Positions 6,615 through 13,857 of a stretch of DNA of 29,900 nucleotides are shown in pieces (within the stretch, counting starts at the first letter, position 1; every line of letters starts with the position of its first letter). Source of the stretch: CAMCSH01 sp043748535 (GTDB taxonomy: Bacteria; Verrucomicrobiota; Lentisphaeria; Lentisphaerales; Lentisphaeraceae); assembly GCA_043748535.1 (NCBI GenBank), contig JAYTMY010000320.1, positions 1-29,900 on the forward strand. The letters are read 5' to 3'. The notes under the pieces were generated by a model. That model had not been told where the DNA came from and made no database searches. It saw only the letters and a list, made by a program, of their open reading frames with translations. A program made the translations under genes and the position numbers.

Positions 6615-8935
6615 AAAAAGCTGCCATCATCTCCCTCGCTTGCTGCGCCGTCGCCGGAGTCGCCGCTTGGCAAATCATCGCCTACGCCGGCGCCAAAGCC
6701 AAGGTTAAAAGCAGCGCCGTCAGCAACAGCGCCAAAATCAAGGACGCCGACCTCGGGCGCTGGATCGACGATGCCCGCCTCGTCGCTCGCCGCAAAAACC
6801 CGGAAGCGGCCTTGGCCTTGCTCAGTCGGATTCCCGTCGAGAAATTGCCGCAACACCACCGCGGCCCCTGGTACGCTGCGAAAGCCGAGTGCCTGCGACT
6901 GCAAAGCGAGCGTAGCGTCGATCCGGACAAACGCGACACCCTTGCCAATGCCGCCCTTTCCACCATCGAACTGGCCCGACATGAAGGATTGCCTCGCGCG
7001 GCGGAGGAGACCGAGCGGAGCGCTGCGGTCCGCCTGCAAATGAGCACGGGCAGTTGGAATGAGGCGATCAAACAGCTCACCGAACTGGAAACCCTCGCCC
7101 TTTCCGCGGAAAAACGCTGGAAACTGCGCAGCATGCGAGCCGACTGCCTGGCCCAACAAGGGAATCTCGCCGCCGCCGCCAGTCTCCTCGGCAGCATCGC
7201 CGAGGAAGCCAGCAACAATGATGATCCGACCAGCATCGCTCTGTGGGCCGACAGCCTCGCCCGCAAAGCCGACCTCCACGCTGCCGCCGCTGAGCAAGAA
7301 GCCCCGCCCAAAGACTCCAACCTTGAGACCTTCCGGCGAACTCAGCTGGCCCTCTGTGAAGCCGATTGCCGTACACTGATGAGCAATCTCCCCGGTGACG
7401 CACCGCAACGCCTCAGGGGCGAGACCCAGCTGCTCAGCCTCCTCTGCGATCGCGGCGTCGTCACGGAATCCTACAATATCGCCAACCACCTCCGCGATGT
7501 GGCTAAATCGGCAAGCTTCGGCGCCGAAAGCCTCGTCCACCTAGCACGCCTTGAGGAGTCTCGCGACAACGTCAAAACCGCACGCGAATACCTCACCATG
7601 TGCGTCACTGACTACCCGGAACACGACTTCGTTAAAATCGCCGAACTGCAGCATTACAATCTCCTTATCGCCCGCGGGCTCTGGCCGGAAGCACTCGAAC
7701 TCGGCTCCTTGATCTGCCGCAGCGCCCTCCATGACAGCCGCCGCCTCGACATCCTCAAGACGCTTCTCCCCGGTGATCGTTGCCTTTCAGCTCATCTGAA
7801 GCTCGCAGAGAAAAATGCCGATGCACACCTCCATCGCCAGCAGATCGAAGATATGCTCGTCTTGATCGAAAAAGATGGCGATGCCCAGGATAGCGACTTC
7901 CTCGAACGCCTGCATGTCGCCCGGACAACTTTTGCGCTTGAGTGCGAAAACTGGCAGGAGGCGGACCGTCTTTGCGCCCGCTACTTGGCTAATCCAGGTT
8001 GGCGAAAATACTTGGAAGGGATTCAGCGGCTCTACGTCGAGAGCTCCGTCCGCTCCAGTTCCGGCCCCGCCATCCGCGCCGTCCGCGCTAAACTTTATAT
8101 CAACAGCAGCTTTGATGAAACCCGGACCAATGAAGTCATCCTCATCCTCCTGGATGCCTACGCCGAAATGGAACTCTGGACCGACTGTGTCGAAACCGCC
8201 AAAAAAGTGATGAAAAATCAGTTTTCCAAGCTCGGAAGTAGCAGTTCCGAGGCAACTCAGAACACCGTCATGGCGATCGCCATCCTCGCTCAGGCCTACG
8301 AAAAATGCGGTGATAATAACGCCTCCAACCAACTTTTTTCGATCTGGAAACCTCAGTTCATCGTTCATCCCAAAGCTTTCGACATCTACTACAATTGGGC
8401 CCATGCCGCCGCTGAACGCGGCCAACACGCTGAAGCAGTGCGTCGTATCAACACCGCCGCACCCTACCTCAAAAACTCCGCCGACTTGATCCGTCTTCGC
8501 GCCTTCCGGGCCGAGCAAAACCTCTTCAGCAATTCAACCGAGGCCGAAACAGGCGCCCGCGACAGCCTCCAGGAAATCGCCACTCAGCTCGCCGAAAAAG
8601 AACAGCTCAAATGGATGCATCCCATCTATGCCGGCCTCTTTAATCGCTGCGCCAAAAACAACCGCCTCGCCGGTCGCACCCTTGCCGCCGAGGCCGTCCG
8701 CCATTTTCCCAAGGAAATCTGGCCCCGCAGCGCGCTCCTGTCTTTTAGCGACATCGGCTCCGGTGATTTCACCTCCGCCAGTACGCAAATCGCCGCATTG
8801 ACACCTGGCACGGCTCTTGCATTGGACACAGATGAAGCCCTCAAAGAGCTCCTGACCCGACAGCAGCGCAGCATCAAAGCCACCGCCGCTCTGGTTAAAC
8901 AGGCCGAAGAGGAATCGAAGCGGAGGACCCCATGA
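6611..8935 (+). CDS. Large membrane-anchored tetratricopeptide-repeat-like protein
   Basis: The 774-aa product has one N-terminal hydrophobic segment (~4-26: AAIISLACCAVAGVAAWQII) and then an almost wholly helical body rich in Ala, Leu and Glu with TPR-like helix pairs (RKNPEAALALLSRIP; WNEAIKQLTELETLAL; RGQHAEAVRRINTAAPYL). No catalytic motif is visible. The single N-terminal anchor suggests most of the protein lies in the periplasm, or that it is a secreted scaffold. ATGA overlaps on both sides tie it to the receiver and the FlgN/FliT-like protein. The specific family is not recognised. Confidence 0.8.
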   Translation: MKKAAIISLACCAVAGVAAWQIIAYAGAKAKVKSSAVSNSAKIKDADLGRWIDDARLVARRKNPEAALALLSRIPVEKLPQHHRGPWYAAKAECLRLQSERSVDPDKRDTLANAALSTIELARHEGLPRAAEETERSAAVRLQMSTGSWNEAIKQLTELETLALSAEKRWKLRSMRADCLAQQGNLAAAASLLGSIAEEASNNDDPTSIALWADSLARKADLHAAAAEQEAPPKDSNLETFRRTQLALCEADCRTLMSNLPGDAPQRLRGETQLLSLLCDRGVVTESYNIANHLRDVAKSASFGAESLVHLARLEESRDNVKTAREYLTMCVTDYPEHDFVKIAELQHYNLLIARGLWPEALELGSLICRSALHDSRRLDILKTLLPGDRCLSAHLKLAEKNADAHLHRQQIEDMLVLIEKDGDAQDSDFLERLHVARTTFALECENWQEADRLCARYLANPGWRKYLEGIQRLYVESSVRSSSGPAIRAVRAKLYINSSFDETRTNEVILILLDAYAEMELWTDCVETAKKVMKNQFSKLGSSSSEATQNTVMAIAILAQAYEKCGDNNASNQLFSIWKPQFIVHPKAFDIYYNWAHAAAERGQHAEAVRRINTAAPYLKNSADLIRLRAFRAEQNLFSNSTEAETGARDSLQEIATQLAEKEQLKWMHPIYAGLFNRCAKNNRLAGRTLAAEAVRHFPKEIWPRSALLSFSDIGSGDFTSASTQIAALTPGTALALDTDEALKELLTRQQRSIKATAALVKQAEEESKRRTP

Positions 8936-9429
8936 GCCGAAAAGAAGTCATCGAAGAACAGATTCGCTGTTGCCGCAAACTCCTCGACGTCTTTCGCGAC
9001 GAACGACTCAGTCTCGGCGATGGCAATCTCGACATGGAGAAGGTCATCCGCATCCTCGAAGTCAAGCGCCAGATCCTCGCCGCTTTCGAATCGCAGAAGC
9101 AACTGATCGCTCCCACCGCCCAGGATAGCGACAGCAGGGAAAAATCCCTCGTCCGCGAGCTTGGATCCCTGCTCGAACAGCTCCTCGTCATCGACGCTGA
9201 AAACGAGTCGCTCCTGCGCAATCTCCTCGGCGGCCAGAACCGCCCCCCCGTCTCGGGCCCGGCCACTGAAATCCGCGCGGCCCGGCCGGGCCAGCCCTTC
9301 CGTCCCGAACGCCGCAGCTCCCCGCCCCTCAACAGTCAGCCCGCCATCGAGCCCGAAGCCGCTGCCACCAGCCCCCTCCCGGCCGCTCCCGGTACCTGGG
9401 CCCGTCTCAAGCTGCAAGCCTACAAATGA
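8932..9429 (+). CDS. Helical coiled-coil protein, FlgN/FliT-like chaperone (tentative)
   Basis: 165 aa, no signal peptide. Residues 1-100 are two long amphipathic helices with a pattern seen in flagellar export chaperones: a KxxIL stretch (VIRILEVKRQILAAFESQ) and then LLEQLLVIDAENESLLRNLL, which recalls the FliT/FlgN C-terminal helix. The last ~60 residues are Pro/Ala/Arg-rich and look disordered. The start comes from the ATGA overlap with the TPR gene. The FlgN/FliT assignment rests on pattern only; a plain coiled-coil protein is the alternative. The neighbouring FleS/FleR-like pair is compatible with a flagellar link, but no flagellar structural gene is in the window. Confidence 0.5.
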   Translation: MSRKEVIEEQIRCCRKLLDVFRDERLSLGDGNLDMEKVIRILEVKRQILAAFESQKQLIAPTAQDSDSREKSLVRELGSLLEQLLVIDAENESLLRNLLGGQNRPPVSGPATEIRAARPGQPFRPERRSSPPLNSQPAIEPEAAATSPLPAAPGTWARLKLQAYK

Positions 9430-9448
9430 CCCAGACAGGCCTGAACCG

Positions 9449-9619
9449 GGTTGAAAGGTTCAAAGGTTGAAAGGAAAAAGCATGATCTCCAGCACAACGA
9501 AACAGATCGAATCGACGGCCCTGATGCTTCAGGCAGAACAGCGCCCGGCATTTGCTGTCGCCTCAGTCACCGTCCTTGCCGTTCGACTTTTCAACCTTTC
9601 AACTTTTCAACCTTTCAAC
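9449..9619. repeat. Inverted pair of 8-bp tandem-repeat arrays (spacer A)
   Basis: Left arm 9449-9474: three units GGTTGAAA / GGTTCAAA / GGTTGAAA plus GG. Right arm 9587-9619: four units of the reverse complement, alternating CTTTTCAA and CCTTTCAA. The arms are about 112 bases apart, so the transcript could fold into a long stem. It fills most of the 201-bp spacer before the histidine kinase gene. Confidence 0.9.
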
Positions 9620-9634
9620 TTCGGCCTTTTATGA
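9482..9634 (+). CDS. Possible 50-aa coupling ORF ahead of the histidine kinase
   Basis: An ATG at 9482 has AAAGGA 6 bases upstream and opens a 50-codon frame that stops at TGA 9632-9634, overlapping the histidine kinase ATG (9631) as ATGA, the same junction used throughout this operon. The kinase start itself has no visible Shine-Dalgarno site, so coupling from this ORF would explain its translation. The last third of the peptide is encoded by the octamer repeat (FNLSTFQPFNF), which argues that the peptide sequence itself may not matter. No homology is recognised; it could be chance. Confidence 0.35.
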   Translation: MISSTTKQIESTALMLQAEQRPAFAVASVTVLAVRLFNLSTFQPFNFGLL

Positions 9635-10767
9635 CCGCCACTGCCCCCATCCGTGACGGTTCGCGCGACAGCCTGCTGCGCGCCTTCGAAGCCTTCCAGC
9701 AGCAAAGCCTGAAGCTCGAAGAAAACCACCGCGCCCTGCAAGAGCAGATCCGCGAAGTCAAGGAACGCCTCACCAGTGTCCTGTCGGCCATCGCCGACGC
9801 CGTCTTTCTCGTCGATCCCGCCGGCCGCATTCTCACCGCCAACTCCGCCGCCCTCGCCCTCTTCGGCGCCCGTCGCGAAGAAGAATTGCCGATCCTCTCC
9901 ACCGCCCTGCCCTCCCTCGCCGCAGCCCTGGCCGCCGCCGCCACCCTGCGCGATCATGAAGTTCAGGCGCCGATCAATGGCGAAGACCGGGTCTTCCTCG
10001 CCAGTCTCATCCCGCTGCACGGTGCTGAACCGCGCAGCGTTGTCGTTCTCCACGATTTGACCGAGTACCGGGCCCTGCAGGAACGTTCCGGCCGTGACGA
10101 ACGCCTGCGCTCGCTCGGCCAGGTCGCCGCCTCGGTCGCCCACGAAATCCGCAATCCCCTCGCTGCCGTCGAAGGCTTCGCCCGGCTTCTCGAACGCGAT
10201 CTCACCGACAACCAGAAACGCATGGCCGGCAAGATCGTCATGGCCACCCGCCAGCTCGATTCCGTCGTCACCAATCTTCTGCACTACACCCGCCAACGCG
10301 GCCTCTCTGCCTACCCCGGCGACCTCTGCCAGGTCATCCGCGAAGCCGCGGAACTCGCCGTCCCGATGGCCAAAGACCGCGGTATCGATTTCGATATCGA
10401 TGCCCCGGAGACTTTGAGCTGCCTCATCGATGCCCACCAGATCCGCCAGATCTTCCTCAACCTCTTCATCAACGCCGTCCAGGCCTGCCCGGTCCGCGAA
10501 GGCGGCAAGGTCCAGATCCGCGCCCGCAAAAAACGCGGTGGCCTCCTCGTCGTCGAAGTCGAAGACAACGGCTGCGGCATCCCCGAGGCGAAACTCGGCC
10601 GCCTCTTCGAACCCTTTTTCACCACCAAGGACGGCGGCATCGGCCTCGGTCTCGCCATGAGCCGCCGCATCGCCGACGCCCACGCGGGCACCATCAAAGT
10701 CCGCTCCCGCGACGGAGAAGGAAGCATTTTCACTCTCGAAATCCCCGCCAAAGGTCCCAAGCCATGA
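9631..10767 (+). CDS. Soluble PAS-domain sensor histidine kinase (FleS/AtoS-like)
   Basis: 378 aa without membrane segments. Order: N-terminal coiled coil (~13-50), PAS (~48-145: AIADAVFLVDPAGRILTANS), HisKA with phosphoacceptor His171 (SVAHEIRNPLAAVEGF), HATPase with the N-box (FLNLFINAVQA), G1 DNGCGIP, F-box FEPFFTTK and G2 GIGLGLAM. This architecture matches cytosolic partners of NtrC-type activators such as FleS/FlrB/FlgS. ATG 9631 is chosen because upstream in-frame codons translate the octamer repeats and the PAS/coiled-coil part begins here; it lacks its own ribosome site (see the coupling ORF at 9482). The likely cognate regulator is the next gene. The signal sensed is unknown. Confidence 0.92.
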   Translation: MTATAPIRDGSRDSLLRAFEAFQQQSLKLEENHRALQEQIREVKERLTSVLSAIADAVFLVDPAGRILTANSAALALFGARREEELPILSTALPSLAAALAAAATLRDHEVQAPINGEDRVFLASLIPLHGAEPRSVVVLHDLTEYRALQERSGRDERLRSLGQVAASVAHEIRNPLAAVEGFARLLERDLTDNQKRMAGKIVMATRQLDSVVTNLLHYTRQRGLSAYPGDLCQVIREAAELAVPMAKDRGIDFDIDAPETLSCLIDAHQIRQIFLNLFINAVQACPVREGGKVQIRARKKRGGLLVVEVEDNGCGIPEAKLGRLFEPFFTTKDGGIGLGLAMSRRIADAHAGTIKVRSRDGEGSIFTLEIPAKGPKP

Positions 10768-10889
10768 TCCCGAATAAGACAAGAACCGGGTTGAATGGCA
10801 AACGCAGGAACGAAGACCTGAGTCCGTCGAGGCTCTTGATTCTTGCATCTTCACCTTTCAACTTTTCAACCTTTCAACCTTTCAACTGA
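10764..10889 (+). CDS. Possible 41-aa ORF between kinase and regulator
   Basis: ATG 10764 overlaps the kinase stop as ATGA, with AAAGG 9 bases upstream; 41 codons follow to TGA 10887-10889, just before the regulator gene. Its end is again repeat-encoded (FNFSTFQPFN). It parallels the ORF at 9482 but shares no other sequence, and GC-rich spacers often lack stops, so chance is quite likely. Confidence 0.2.
   Translation: MIPNKTRTGLNGKRRNEDLSPSRLLILASSPFNFSTFQPFN
10789..10886. repeat. Octamer tandem array with a single inverted copy (spacer B)
   Basis: Right arm 10854-10886: CCTTTCAA, CTTTTCAA, CCTTTCAA, CCTTTCAA plus C. Left arm 10789-10798 has one reverse-complement unit, GGTTGAATGG. The unit is the same as in spacer A. 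The array ends immediately before the TGAGG ribosome site of the sigma-54 activator. Confidence 0.85.
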
Positions 10890-10899
10890 GGCGCTTCAA

Positions 10900-12333
10900 A
10901 TGATTGACAAGGTCCTCGTCTGCGACGACGAATTCATGATCCGCGACGTTCTCGTCGAAACCCTCTCGCGCCACGGCGTCGAGGTGATCACCGCGGCCAA
11001 CGGTGAAGAGGCGATGAAGCTCGCCGATAAGCACGATTTCCAGCTCATCTTCTGCGACTTCAAGATGGGCAAGGCCAACGGCATGGACGTCCTCAAGCAC
11101 TACCGCGCCAAATCGCCCGCCAGCCTCTTCGTCCTGATGACCGCCTACGGCACCGTCGAAACCGCCGTCGAAGCCATCAAACTCGGCGCCTACGACTTCA
11201 TCCTCAAGCCCTTCTCGCCCGATCAGACCGACGTCATCTTCGAAAAAGCCACCCGCTGGTTGCAGATGAATTCCGAGCGCCAATACCTCGCCAACGAGCT
11301 CGCCGCCCGCACCGGCGGGGTCACCGCCGGCGGCAAAGAACTGCTCGGCAAATCCCTCGCCATGCAAGAAGTGATGAAGCTGGTCCGCAAGGTCGCCCGC
11401 TCCCGCGTCACCGTCCTCGTCACCGGCGAATCCGGCACGGGTAAGGAAATGGTCGCCTCCGCCATCGAGGCCGCTGCCAACCCCGAACGAAAAGCACCTT
11501 ACATCCGCCTCAACTGCGCCGCCGTGCCGGAAAATCTGATCGAGTCGGAACTCTTCGGCCACGAAAAAGGCGCCTTTACCGGAGCTAGTGAGCGCCGCGT
11601 CGGTCGCTTCGAACTCGCCGACGGTGGCACCCTGCTGCTCGATGAAATCGGTGAAATCCCCCTCGCCATGCAGTCGAAACTGCTGCGCGTTCTGCAGGAA
11701 TCGGAATTCGAACGCGTCGGCGGCAACCGCACGGTCAAAGTCGACGTCCGGATCATCGCCTCGACCAATCGCGATCTCCGCAAAGAAGTCGACGAAGGTC
11801 GCTTCCGCGAAGACCTCTATTACCGCCTCAACGTCATCCCGATTCAAGTGCCACCGCTGCGTGAACGGGCCGGCGACATCGAGATCCTCGCCAAGAGCAT
11901 GCTCGAAAAAGCCGCCCGCCGCGCCGGCCGCCCCCTCAGCTTCAGCCGCAGCGCCCTCGCGGCTCTCGCCGATTTCGCCTGGCCCGGCAACGTTCGCGAA
12001 CTGGAAAACATGATTGAGCGCCTCTCTGTCCTCGAAGACGGCCCTGAAATCGGCGCCGAAGCCCTCCCCTCCTCACTGATGAAAGGCCGCCCCGTTGCTC
12101 AGCCTCACAGCCCCAGCAGCAGCGCCCCCCAGGCGAGCTCGACCACTTCCAGTTTCAATCTTCATGACCTGGAACGAGACACCATTAAACTCGCCCTCCG
12201 TCATACCAAAGGCCAGAAAACCCGTGCCGCCGATCTTCTGGGCTTTACTCCCCGCACTCTCCGCAATAAGCTTGATGAATACCGCAAATCCGGTGAATGG
12301 GATGCCGACCAGGAATTTGGCGACAACAATTAA
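10900..12333 (+). CDS. NtrC-family sigma-54-dependent response regulator
   Basis: 477 aa with three domains. Receiver ~1-120: acidic pocket Asp9/Asp10, phosphoacceptor Asp53 (IFCDFKMG), Lys in FILKPF. AAA+ domain ~150-390: Walker A GESGTGKE, the sigma-54 contact loop GAFTGA, Walker B GGTLLLDEIGE, arginine-rich sensor II region. A Ser-rich linker and a Fis-type HTH follow (LALRHTKGQKTRAADLLGFTPRTLRNKL). It should activate sigma-54 promoters when phosphorylated, most likely by the kinase encoded just upstream. TGAGG (10887-10891) sits 8 bases before ATG 10900; the longer frame from 10843 only translates repeat. The promoter at 5409 is a candidate target, implying positive autoregulation. Confidence 0.94.
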   Translation: MIDKVLVCDDEFMIRDVLVETLSRHGVEVITAANGEEAMKLADKHDFQLIFCDFKMGKANGMDVLKHYRAKSPASLFVLMTAYGTVETAVEAIKLGAYDFILKPFSPDQTDVIFEKATRWLQMNSERQYLANELAARTGGVTAGGKELLGKSLAMQEVMKLVRKVARSRVTVLVTGESGTGKEMVASAIEAAANPERKAPYIRLNCAAVPENLIESELFGHEKGAFTGASERRVGRFELADGGTLLLDEIGEIPLAMQSKLLRVLQESEFERVGGNRTVKVDVRIIASTNRDLRKEVDEGRFREDLYYRLNVIPIQVPPLRERAGDIEILAKSMLEKAARRAGRPLSFSRSALAALADFAWPGNVRELENMIERLSVLEDGPEIGAEALPSSLMKGRPVAQPHSPSSSAPQASSTTSSFNLHDLERDTIKLALRHTKGQKTRAADLLGFTPRTLRNKLDEYRKSGEWDADQEFGDNN

Positions 12334-12457
12334 ATTAAGAATTAAGAATTAAGAATTAAGAATTAAGAATTGAAGCAACAGGAAAACGCCGATGACAAAC
12401 TCTTGACTCGAAAGCTTCCATCAAGTCTTCCGCCTATAACTCTTAACTCTTAATTCA
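12334..12457. repeat. Inverted pair of 7-bp tandem-repeat arrays (spacer C)
   Basis: Left arm 12334-12375: five perfect ATTAAGA units and one degenerate (ATTGAAG), starting directly after the activator's stop codon. Right arm 12437-12457: TAACTCT, TAACTCT, TAATTCA, i.e. the reverse complement of GTTAAGA/ATTAAGA-type units. About 61 bases lie between them. Same design as spacers A and B but a different unit. Confidence 0.9.
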
Positions 12458-12473
12458 AACGAAGGAGCGCACC

Positions 12474-12869
12474 ATGTCAACCTCTATTGACCCCAGTCTG
12501 ATGCAAGCGATCAACGATTCTTCGGAGGCCTTCCGCGCCCTCGATACGCTGATCGAAGACACCTGCGCCGCTTTTGACCGCGGCGAAGACTCCCTCGCCT
12601 TCCAGGGAGTGTCGCAAATCGCCCAAGGTTTGGGCTCCTTCCTCGGCTTCCTCGCCGCCGTCTGTGAGCATGTCGACTCCTTCAGCAATGTCGATACCGA
12701 CACCTTCAATTCCATCCGCCATAATTTTGAAGCTGCGGTCATGGGCTTCAACCAATGCTTAGAAAAACGCGATGTCGCCGGCGCCGCCGATGCCCTGCGT
12801 TACGACATTCGCGACTGCTTGAAAGATTTCTCCTTCCTCTTCCGTCAACTTTCGGCTCCAAATCCCTGA
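12474..12869 (+). CDS. All-helical 131-aa protein of unknown function
   Basis: AAGGAG lies 6 bases before ATG 12474. The product is acidic and predicted helical without signal or membrane segment. The pattern (FQGVSQIAQGLGSFLGFLAAV ... FEAAVMGF; LEKRDVAGAADALRYDIRDCLKDF) reminds me of the small helical family DUF8042, found near flagellar or motility genes in Firmicutes; this is from memory and tentative. It follows the sigma-54 activator after repeat spacer C and may be co-transcribed. No catalytic residues are recognisable. Confidence 0.7.
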   Translation: MSTSIDPSLMQAINDSSEAFRALDTLIEDTCAAFDRGEDSLAFQGVSQIAQGLGSFLGFLAAVCEHVDSFSNVDTDTFNSIRHNFEAAVMGFNQCLEKRDVAGAADALRYDIRDCLKDFSFLFRQLSAPNP

Positions 12870-12888
12870 GCAATTCTGCTCTAAGCTC

Positions 12889-12918
12889 TTGCTTTTCTTA
12901 TTCATCTAGATGCATAAT
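12889..12918 (+). promoter_or_regulatory. Candidate sigma-70-type promoter for the secreted protein gene
   Basis: TTGCTT (12889-12894) and CATAAT (12913-12918) are separated by 18 bases, in the 79-base gap before ATG 12949. Each box departs slightly from consensus. It would allow the secreted and HPt genes to be expressed apart from the sigma-54 operon. Confidence 0.4.
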
Positions 12919-12948
12919 TGTGCAGTGACAAATTCACGGAGAACCACC

Positions 12949-13437
12949 ATGATCGCCAGCCGCCTCTGCTTGATCCTCCTCACCAGTGCCATCACCATCT
13001 CCCTCTGCGATCTACCTCTTGGCGCCGCCGATGCGGCCCCTGCCCCGGCCCGCAAACTGCAGGGTCGTTATGACCCAGTCAGCAAAAACGGCCTGCATCA
13101 ACTGGCTCTCTTCCTGGCGGTAAAGTTTGATGACGATCCCCTCCCCGCCAAAGCCTCCGGCCTTGGCCTCGCGGCCACTTCTTGGATCATCCAAGGTGCC
13201 GGCACCCCGCCGCCCAAAGATGCCGCCGCGATCGACGCCAATGGCGGCGATTACGTCTATAACACCGCCGTCTCCGGCAAGCGCTGGGCGGAAGTCAATC
13301 ATCTCCCAGTCGCCTGCGAGAAACCTGGGTTCTGGGCCGATGGCCACGTTAACGTCCTCAAAGGCGATGGCTCAATTGCCTCTATCAAAGGCGACTTCAA
13401 AACCCCCGAAGAGGTCTTCAAAGCTGCTAGCAAGTAA
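12949..13437 (+). CDS. Secreted protein of unknown function
   Basis: 162 aa. A signal peptide is clear (RLCLILLTSAITISLC, Ala-rich cleavage region near residues 24-30). The mature part has no family I can name; its end (WADGHVNVLKGDGSIASIKGD) resembles the DG-containing C-terminal motif of pilin-like processing proteins, but the hydrophobic pilin helix is missing. GGAG (12938-12941) is 7 bases before ATG 12949, preferred over the upstream in-frame start at 12910. The HPt gene starts 9 bases after its stop. Confidence 0.75.
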   Translation: MIASRLCLILLTSAITISLCDLPLGAADAAPAPARKLQGRYDPVSKNGLHQLALFLAVKFDDDPLPAKASGLGLAATSWIIQGAGTPPPKDAAAIDANGGDYVYNTAVSGKRWAEVNHLPVACEKPGFWADGHVNVLKGDGSIASIKGDFKTPEEVFKAASK

Positions 13438-13446
13438 GGTCGCAAT

Positions 13447-13782
13447 ATGTACACCGACAAACAACAATGGTACCAAGTTCTCGAAGACTCGCTCGGCTTG
13501 GAACCATCCGATCTGGATGAATTGGCCACCATTCTGATGGAGACCTTGCCAGAAGCGATTAACGCCTTGGAAAGTGGCAGTGCGCCCAAAGATGAACTGC
13601 GACGTCACGCCCACAGTATCAAAGGCTCAGCCGGCAACCTCGGGCTTCATCAGCTGGCGAAATTGGCTGATGACCTGGAAACCCTTCTTCTTCGTGGCTC
13701 CGCCGACACACCCAATTACTGTGCAAAACTGACTGAGATTCAAGCCGAATACGATGCCTTTGTTCGCCTGATGCAAACTTGA
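13447..13782 (+). CDS. HPt (histidine phosphotransfer) domain protein
   Basis: 111-aa single-domain helical bundle. The HPt signature HAHSIKGSAGNLG places the phosphorylated His at residue 56, followed by the usual Leu-rich helix (LAKLADDLETLLL). It shuttles phosphoryl groups between receivers, for example from a hybrid kinase to a final regulator. With the lone receiver (6162), receiver-kinase fusion (2710) and NtrC-type regulator (10900) nearby, it makes a multi-step relay possible, though the histidine kinase here has no receiver of its own. AAGG lies 7 bases upstream of the start. A strong terminator follows. Confidence 0.9.
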   Translation: MYTDKQQWYQVLEDSLGLEPSDLDELATILMETLPEAINALESGSAPKDELRRHAHSIKGSAGNLGLHQLAKLADDLETLLLRGSADTPNYCAKLTEIQAEYDAFVRLMQT

Positions 13783-13804
13783 GCGCTAGGCTCAATGCCT
13801 GCCA

Positions 13805-13840
13805 TCAAGAAACCCTCGGTGATCGCCGAGGGTTTCTTGA
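13805..13840. terminator. Bidirectional terminator between convergent genes
   Basis: Perfect 15-bp stem, TCAAGAAACCCTCGG / CCGAGGGTTTCTTGA, with loop TGATCG. The stem contains A/T tracts at its base, so it can end transcription from the HPt gene (+) and the S33 peptidase gene (-), which converge here. Confidence 0.85.
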
Positions 13841-13857
13841 TTTACAGATTGCGCCTC

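Noticed and set aside
6521..7540. Minus-strand 339-codon frame opposite the receiver and TPR genes
   Set aside because: Shadow of coupled plus-strand genes; Gly/Ala-rich with no recognisable fold.
9449..9619. CRISPR-like array
   Set aside because: Units are 8 bp, contiguous, with no unique spacers and no cas genes.
9607..10854. Minus-strand 415-codon frame opposite the histidine kinase
   Set aside because: The plus strand has all HisKA/HATPase motifs; the reverse frame is low-complexity Asp/Gly/Ala-rich.
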